DNA from: Pelagibacterium halotolerans B2
GTDB taxonomy: Bacteria; Pseudomonadota; Alphaproteobacteria; Rhizobiales; Devosiaceae
Direction: 5' to 3'
NCBI RefSeq assembly: GCF_000230555.1
Contig: NC_016078.1
Location: 2,937,001-3,001,000 of the forward strand
DNA: 64,000 nt
The translations under genes and the position numbers were made by a program. Below are positions 59,747-64,000 of the stretch, piece by piece. Position 1 is the stretch's first letter. The number at the start of each line of letters is the position of its first letter. Under the pieces are notes generated by a model. It made no database searches. It was not told the DNA's origin and saw nothing but the letters and a program-made list of their open reading frames with translations.

Positions 59747-61036
59747 TTAGAGATCGATGCCGTTCTCGTTCAGCATCGCCGCCACATTGACCGTCCCGCC
59801 CGAAGCGATCGAGCGATTGGCGGCGATCCCGGTCAGGATCGACCAGGCGCCATCCACATGCGATGACGACCGCCCGTAAAGATCGGCATCCATCCCGCTC
59901 GCGTCAAAGAGATACCCCAGCATGATCGGGTCGGCCCCGCCATGCCCACCCGTTCCGGTCCACACATCGATCTGCCGCGGCGCTTCCCCCGCCATATGCA
60001 GCATGGTGGTCATGGCATCGTCGACCGGCTTTTCGCGCTTGCCGCCAAACACCCCATGCACTTCCACATGCTTGTGCACGAGTTCGCCCTTCGTGCCATG
60101 AAACCGGATTTCCAATCCCTCCCACGGGCTGTAGGCGCACAGCGTATAGTTCAGCATCGCCCCATTCCTGTACCCCGCCTGCACGGCCATCGTGTCCTCG
60201 ATGGTGATGTCAGCGGCAAAAACGCAGCGGTCGCGCTCATAGCCGTCGAAATCCTCGGCATCGAGATAGAGCGCCTTGAGCTTTTCGTCCTTTTCCAGAT
60301 CCATGCGCAGATCGCACCTCGCGGCCACCGGGCAGGTGTGGCACCGGTCCGAACGCCCTTCGAGCCCCATCGCGTCGGCCATTTCCGGCGCATAAAAGGC
60401 CCGCCGTCCCAGCGCCGAAACCGTTTCCGGCACCGATCCGAGCCACCAATTGACCAGGTCGAAATGATGGGTCGATTTGTGGACCAGAAGCCCGCCCGAG
60501 CGCTCCTTGTAGCGATGCCAGCGCCGGAAATAGTCGGCCCCGTGCACCCGGTCCAGATGCCAGGAAAAATCCACAGCAACGATCTCCCCGATCGCGCCCG
60601 ATTGCAGGATGTCCTTGATCTGGGTCCGGGCCGGCGTATAGCGGTAATTGAACGTCACCGACACCTTGCGCCCCGTTTCCCGCTGCGCGTCGAGGATCGC
60701 TTTGAGCCGGGTGAGGTCCGTGGTCATCGGCTTTTCGGTCATCACATCGCAGCCGCGCTTCATGGCGGCGACGATATATTCGTGATGAAGATCGTCGGGG
60801 ACCGTCACGATCACCGCATCGGGCTTCTGCTCGCTAATCATCTGCCCGAAATGCTCGGCGCGATAGGTCGCGACCCCGTTTCCGCCGCGCTCGGGTACGC
60901 TCTGCGCCGACAGCGCCAGCCTGTGCCCGTTGACATCGCACAACCCGACAAGCTCGGCCTTGCCTTCAAATGTGGTGGTGATGGCGTCGCGAAACATCGC
61001 ATGCCGCGCGCCGGTCCCGACGATAGCGTATTTCAA
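59747..61036 (-). CDS. Gfo/Idh/MocA family oxidoreductase
   Basis: A 429-residue NAD(P)-dependent dehydrogenase. The Rossmann start MKYAIVGTGARHAMFRDAIT, then VIVTVPDDLHHEY and the EKPMTTD motif (catalytic Lys region) are present. A midsection cysteine cluster DRCHTCPVAARCDL could bind a metal, unusual for the family. Within this locus it probably oxidises a uronate or related sugar; the true substrate is unknown. Confidence 0.85.
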   Translation of the reverse strand: MKYAIVGTGARHAMFRDAITTTFEGKAELVGLCDVNGHRLALSAQSVPERGGNGVATYRAEHFGQMISEQKPDAVIVTVPDDLHHEYIVAAMKRGCDVMTEKPMTTDLTRLKAILDAQRETGRKVSVTFNYRYTPARTQIKDILQSGAIGEIVAVDFSWHLDRVHGADYFRRWHRYKERSGGLLVHKSTHHFDLVNWWLGSVPETVSALGRRAFYAPEMADAMGLEGRSDRCHTCPVAARCDLRMDLEKDEKLKALYLDAEDFDGYERDRCVFAADITIEDTMAVQAGYRNGAMLNYTLCAYSPWEGLEIRFHGTKGELVHKHVEVHGVFGGKREKPVDDAMTTMLHMAGEAPRQIDVWTGTGGHGGADPIMLGYLFDASGMDADLYGRSSSHVDGAWSILTGIAANRSIASGGTVNVAAMLNENGIDL

Positions 61037-61124
61037 TGATCGATCCCCGATAAAATGCGTGCGATCGGCCCGGCCGGGCCAGCCACTCCACTATCGGATG
61101 CAAGCCGCCTTCAGTCAACAAGCT

Positions 61125-61131
61125 ATCATAT
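61125..61131. promoter_or_regulatory. ATCATAT motif upstream of Gfo/Idh gene
   Basis: AACAAGCTATCATATAAATT at 61118-61137 resembles AACAAGTTATCATATGTC at 57079-57096, the most similar pair among the four candidate sites. Confidence 0.45.
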
Positions 61132-61156
61132 AAATTTATAATATCAGACTGACAAG

Positions 61157-62002
61157 TCAGCCATGATGCTGGTTCCGCGTCCAGACAAAGCGCGGTTCAT
61201 ATCCGAAGGCCCGCCGCGCCTTGTCCGAGCTGAACCCCGACGCCACCCCCGCCGGCAGGCCGGAAATATCGGTACCCGGCGCATAGCGCGCGAACAGCTC
61301 CCGCGTTTCGATCCCGTGCAGATTTTCCGCGCCCGAAAGATTATAGACTCCCGATTCCACGCTCTGGGCCTCCAGCGCCTGACGGCACCCGATGGCGATG
61401 TCGCGCGCATCGGTCCGCGTCCACAACAGGAACCGGTCACGCTGCGGCTCGGCCAGCGCCCGCTCGATCTCACCCTTGAGATCCTGCGGCGCCCGCACCC
61501 CCATGATGCGGAAAGTGAGCACATTGAGCCCCTTTTTCGCAAAATAGCCCGCCGCCGATTCCCCGGCGATCTTGGAGAGCGCATAGGAATTGCCCGGCCG
61601 CAGGGGATGGTCTTCGCTCACCGGCGCGAACACCGGGTCCGCATCGGCAAACCCGTAAACCTGCGCGCTCGACGCCAGGATCACCCGCCCTACCCCCAGC
61701 GCCGCGCTGGCATCGAGGCAGTTGAAATGCCCCGCCACATTGTCCGCATAGGTCCGCGCATCGGGCACGATCCCCGGATCGGACCATGCCGCCATATGCA
61801 CCACCGCCTGCGGCCGCACGAAAGCGAACGTTCCAAAAACATCTTCGGGCCGCGAGACATTGCCCTGCATGTAGCGCACCCCCGCGATCCTTTCGGGCGC
61901 CGCCGCCAGATCGAGACTGGTCACCTCATGGCCGGCCCCGGCCAGTTCGGAAACAACGAACCGCCCCACCCGGCCCGACCCGCCCGTCACCACGATCCGC
62001 AT
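61157..62002 (-). CDS. NAD-dependent epimerase/dehydratase family protein
   Basis: A 281-residue extended SDR: MRIVVTGGSGRVGRFVVSEL (TGxxGxxG), VVHMAAWSDPG, ILASSAQVYG (catalytic Ser) and YALSKIAGES (YxxxK). GAGGAGG lies upstream. It may be a uronate dehydrogenase or a sugar epimerase; the sequence does not resemble the Agrobacterium Udh as I remember it closely enough to call that. It is divergent from the GntR gene. Confidence 0.8.
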   Translation of the reverse strand: MRIVVTGGSGRVGRFVVSELAGAGHEVTSLDLAAAPERIAGVRYMQGNVSRPEDVFGTFAFVRPQAVVHMAAWSDPGIVPDARTYADNVAGHFNCLDASAALGVGRVILASSAQVYGFADADPVFAPVSEDHPLRPGNSYALSKIAGESAAGYFAKKGLNVLTFRIMGVRAPQDLKGEIERALAEPQRDRFLLWTRTDARDIAIGCRQALEAQSVESGVYNLSGAENLHGIETRELFARYAPGTDISGLPAGVASGFSSDKARRAFGYEPRFVWTRNQHHG

Positions 62003-62038
62003 TTCAAACCTCCTCTTGGCAGCACGCTAAAATTAGTC

Positions 62039-62057
62039 ATACTGGTGCTAGTAGTAT
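62039..62057. promoter_or_regulatory. Possible GntR operator
   Basis: ATACTGGTGCTAGTAGTAT has matching ATACT/AGTAT ends and a central TGGT..., lying between the divergent epimerase and GntR starts, 17 bp before the GntR start. Candidate autoregulation site. Confidence 0.4.
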
Positions 62058-62074
62058 TAATATCAAGACGCAAG

Positions 62075-62782
62075 ATGAAAACCGACGCCCCGCCCAGCCT
62101 CGCCGCCCGGACCGCCGACCGCCTGCGCTCATGGATCGCCGCCAGCGGCCTGGTCTCGGGTGCCCGCCTGCCGCCCGAGCACGCCCTGATGGCCCAGCTC
62201 GATGTCAGCCGCACCGTCCTGCGCGAGGCCGTTGCCGGTTTGCGCGCCCAGGGCGAATTGACCAGCCGCCGCGGCTCGGGGGTCTTTGTCGCCCGCATGG
62301 CCGACGATGGTGGCATCCGCGTCCGCGAGGAGGGCGAGGCGGTCAATCCCCACGCCATCCTCAACCTGCTCGAGGTGCGCCTGGCGCTCGAGGTCGAGGC
62401 CGCCGGCCTTGCCGCCCGCCGCCGTTCGGCCTCCGATCTTGCCCGCATCGAGGCCGAATTTGCCGGTATGGAAGCGGCCCGCACCCGCGACGAACTCGTG
62501 GCGCGCGATTTCAGCTTCCACGTCGCCATCGCCGCAGCCACCGGCAATCCCCAGTTCATCTATGTCATCCGCCAGGTCGGCGACCGGGCCTTCCCGCGTG
62601 AGCGTGGTTGGTCCACCCCACCCGCCAATGGCGAGCGCTACGCCGAACTGCGCCTGCGCGAGCATCAATCCATCCTGCGCGGCATTGCCGAGGGCGACGC
62701 CGTCTTCGCCCGCGACGCCATGCGCCACCATATCCTCGCCAGCGCCCAGCGCTTCCGCGCCGCCATCGAGGCCAATTCATGA
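62075..62782 (+). CDS. GntR/FadR family transcriptional regulator
   Basis: A 235-residue protein: the winged HTH is RTADRLRSWIAASGLVSGAR, LPPEHALMAQLDVSRTVLRE, LRAQGELTSRRGSGVFVA; the C-terminal FCD ligand domain follows (LLEVRLALEVEAAGLAA, RDFSFHVAIAAATGNPQF, EHQSILRGIAEGDAVFARDA). FadR-type regulators often sense uronates or their breakdown products. The stop overlaps the next gene by 4 bp, so both are coupled. It is the likely local repressor. Confidence 0.88.
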   Translation: MKTDAPPSLAARTADRLRSWIAASGLVSGARLPPEHALMAQLDVSRTVLREAVAGLRAQGELTSRRGSGVFVARMADDGGIRVREEGEAVNPHAILNLLEVRLALEVEAAGLAARRRSASDLARIEAEFAGMEAARTRDELVARDFSFHVAIAAATGNPQFIYVIRQVGDRAFPRERGWSTPPANGERYAELRLREHQSILRGIAEGDAVFARDAMRHHILASAQRFRAAIEANS

Positions 62783-63858
62783 TCGTCACCGACCTTCGAA
62801 CCACCCCGCTCGTCCTGCCCCTCGACCGCCCCATCGGCAACGCCACGGCCACCATCACGAAATTTTCCTGCATCGCCATTCATCTGGAAACCGACGAAGG
62901 GCTTGTGGGTGAAAACCTCATTTTCACCATCCGCCCCGAACAGCACAAAATGCTCGACCAGATGGTGCATGTCCTTGCCGACGCGGTGATCGGCAAATCC
63001 CCCGATATGGTCACGGCCTTCTGGCAGGACGCCTGGCAGCGCATCAATTTCATCGGCTTTGTCGGCGTCTCGATCATGGGCATTTCGGCCATCGACGGCG
63101 CCCTGTGGGATTTGCGCGGCAAGGCCGCCAACCGCTCCATCGCCCAGCTTCTCGGCCAGGCCCGCACACGCGTTCCCGCCTATGCCAGCGGCGGGCTGTG
63201 GCTGAACCAGGACATTGACGAGATCGCCCGCCAGGCCGCCGATTTCGTCGCCGCCGGGTTCGGCGCCGTCAAATTGCGGCTGGCCGGCAACGCGGCGATC
63301 GATGTCCCGCGCGTCGCCGCCGTGCGCGAGGCGATCGGCCCTCAAGCCGGGCTGATGATCGACGCTAATCAGGCCCTCGACGCCAAAGCGGCCATCGCTT
63401 TGGCCCGCCAGCTCGAACCCTTCGCCATCGCCTGGTTCGAAGAGCCCGTCCCCGCCCACGATCTCGCCCATTCCGCCCAGGTGGCGCGCGCCCTCGATAT
63501 CCCCATCGCCTCGGGCGAAAACGAATACACGATCCACGGCTTCCGCCGCATGCTCGAAGCCGGCGCCGCCGATATCGTCATGCCAGACCTGCAACGGGTG
63601 GGCGGGGTCAGCGAGTTCATGCGCGTCGGCGCGCTGGCCGCGGCGTTCGATACCCCGGTCTCCTCCCACCTCTTCCCCCAGCAAAGCCTGTCGCTCATGG
63701 CCGCCATCCCCAACGCGACCCTGCTCGAACATCTCGATTGGTTCACCCCGCTCTATAGCGAACCCATGGAGTTCGAAAACGGCCACGCGCTGATGCCCGA
63801 CCGTCCCGGCTGGGGCTTTTCCTTCGACCCTGCCGCCCTTGCCCATTACGCCGCATAA
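62779..63858 (+). CDS. Enolase-superfamily (mandelate racemase/muconate lactonizing) enzyme
   Basis: A 359-residue enzyme. The N-terminal capping domain (MIVTDLRTTPLVLPLDRPIG) is followed by a TIM barrel: AVKLRLAG (KxR/K), the metal ligands LMIDANQALD, WFEEPV and IASGEN, and a C-terminal SSHLFPQQS with a His. These fit MR/MLE enzymes acting on acid sugars, for example a galactarolactone cycloisomerase or an aldarate dehydratase; which one is not certain. Coupled to the GntR gene by ATGA. Confidence 0.85.
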   Translation: MIVTDLRTTPLVLPLDRPIGNATATITKFSCIAIHLETDEGLVGENLIFTIRPEQHKMLDQMVHVLADAVIGKSPDMVTAFWQDAWQRINFIGFVGVSIMGISAIDGALWDLRGKAANRSIAQLLGQARTRVPAYASGGLWLNQDIDEIARQAADFVAAGFGAVKLRLAGNAAIDVPRVAAVREAIGPQAGLMIDANQALDAKAAIALARQLEPFAIAWFEEPVPAHDLAHSAQVARALDIPIASGENEYTIHGFRRMLEAGAADIVMPDLQRVGGVSEFMRVGALAAAFDTPVSSHLFPQQSLSLMAAIPNATLLEHLDWFTPLYSEPMEFENGHALMPDRPGWGFSFDPAALAHYAA

Positions 63859-63889
63859 GTAATAAGATAAGTTTTCTAACTTGTCTGTC

Positions 63890-63897
63890 ATCATATG
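63890..63897 (+). promoter_or_regulatory. ATCATATG motif upstream of the last gene
   Basis: CTTGTCTGTCATCATATGTA (63880-63899) precedes the enzyme gene at 63940; the core equals that at 57087-57094. AT-rich and preceded by AAGTTTTCTAACTTG, itself a short palindrome. Confidence 0.45.
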
Positions 63898-63939
63898 TAG
63901 TGATAGGACAAATCCGCTATTCGGTACGAGGGAAGAGAA

Positions 63940-64000
63940 ATGAAGATCGTCGACGTCAAGGTCCGGGTGTTTGTCACCACCACACGGCGGCATCAGGACG
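63940..64000 (+). CDS. Second enolase-superfamily enzyme (5' end only)
   Basis: Only 20 codons are visible: MKIVDVKVRVFVTTTRRHQD. The MKIVDVKV start followed by a basic/His loop is typical of mandelate-racemase-like acid-sugar dehydratases. A good site (GGGAAGAG) lies upstream. The rest lies beyond the window, so the call is provisional. Confidence 0.6.
   Translation, partial: MKIVDVKVRVFVTTTRRHQD

Noticed and set aside
61157..62002. Uronate dehydrogenase (udh) as a firm call
   Set aside because: The SDR motifs fit, but the sequence does not look close to the known Agrobacterium enzyme; kept as a generic epimerase/dehydratase family call.
1..64000. CRISPR array, prophage or integrative element
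   Set aside because: No regularly spaced repeats, cas, integrase or phage structural genes; the only mobile element seen is one IS. The HNH gene at 39195 is a chromosomal type without defence neighbours.

Overview
The window is dense, GC-rich bacterial DNA from an alphaproteobacterium. The best fit is order Hyphomicrobiales, family Devosiaceae (Devosia or Pelagibacterium type). I infer this from the gene set (overlapping hisC-tyrC, ftsEX next to an MJ0042 zinc-ribbon protein and cpdR, DUF2125, CYTH/CHAD, PilZ and HD-GYP proteins), from the protein sequences, and from dispersed palindromes of the kind common in rhizobial-type genomes. No rRNA gene is present to fix the taxon.

Layout. 1-8.8 kb holds the end of a ChaC-like gene, a DUF2339 membrane protein, a DUF2125 protein, the aromatic/histidine pair tyrC-hisC, and an ExoD plus membrane alpha/beta-hydrolase pair. 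9.2-13.9 kb is a scarred region. It has a tandem palindromic repeat, a 3' remnant of an iron-siderophore binding protein gene, an azoreductase/MarR cassette flanked by a 44-bp direct repeat of the end of the next methyltransferase gene, gloB, and an intact IS5-family (IS427-type) insertion sequence. A tRNA-Arg(CCT) and small membrane genes follow. 15.1-20 kb is an apparent iron/surface-lipoprotein locus: a Slam-type outer-membrane translocon, a TbpB-like lipoprotein with its own terminator, a LuxR regulator, and a periplasmic iron-complex binding protein behind a near-perfect Fur box.

22.5-26.4 kb carries plsC, ftsX, ftsE, an MJ0042/DUF3426 protein and cpdR. At 26.65-29.37 kb is the most unusual gene in the window. 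It encodes one protein joining a drug/metabolite-transporter-like membrane domain to a C-terminal glycine-betaine-type (OpuAC/ProX) substrate-binding domain. 29.4-49.8 kb is mostly housekeeping: lysA, argH, a TlpA thioredoxin, an HD-GYP protein, a YjfB-like motility protein, rhomboid, a PduO-type cobalamin adenosyltransferase, gluQ, an AlkA-like glycosylase, an esterase, an HNH protein, DsbB, YqaA, MerR and HxlR regulators, tRNA-Leu(CAA), CYTH/CHAD, a GNAT/M15 pair, a DD-carboxypeptidase, TusA, PilZ and a CAP lipoprotein.

49.9-64 kb is a pectin/oligogalacturonate catabolic locus. It includes GH105 and GH28 glycosidases, a four-gene sugar ABC transporter, AraC and GntR regulators, an alpha-ketoglutarate-semialdehyde dehydrogenase, a Gfo/Idh dehydrogenase, an NAD epimerase-type protein and two enolase-superfamily enzymes, the last cut by the window end. 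Together they would import oligomers, cleave them inside the cell, and send uronic or aldaric acids to alpha-ketoglutarate.

Palindromic repeats are scattered throughout. In at least three cases (slam, the HD-GYP gene, the CYTH/CHAD gene) a repeat supplies or overlaps the TAG stop codon of the neighbouring gene, and a fourth (a 51-aa gene) is likely.
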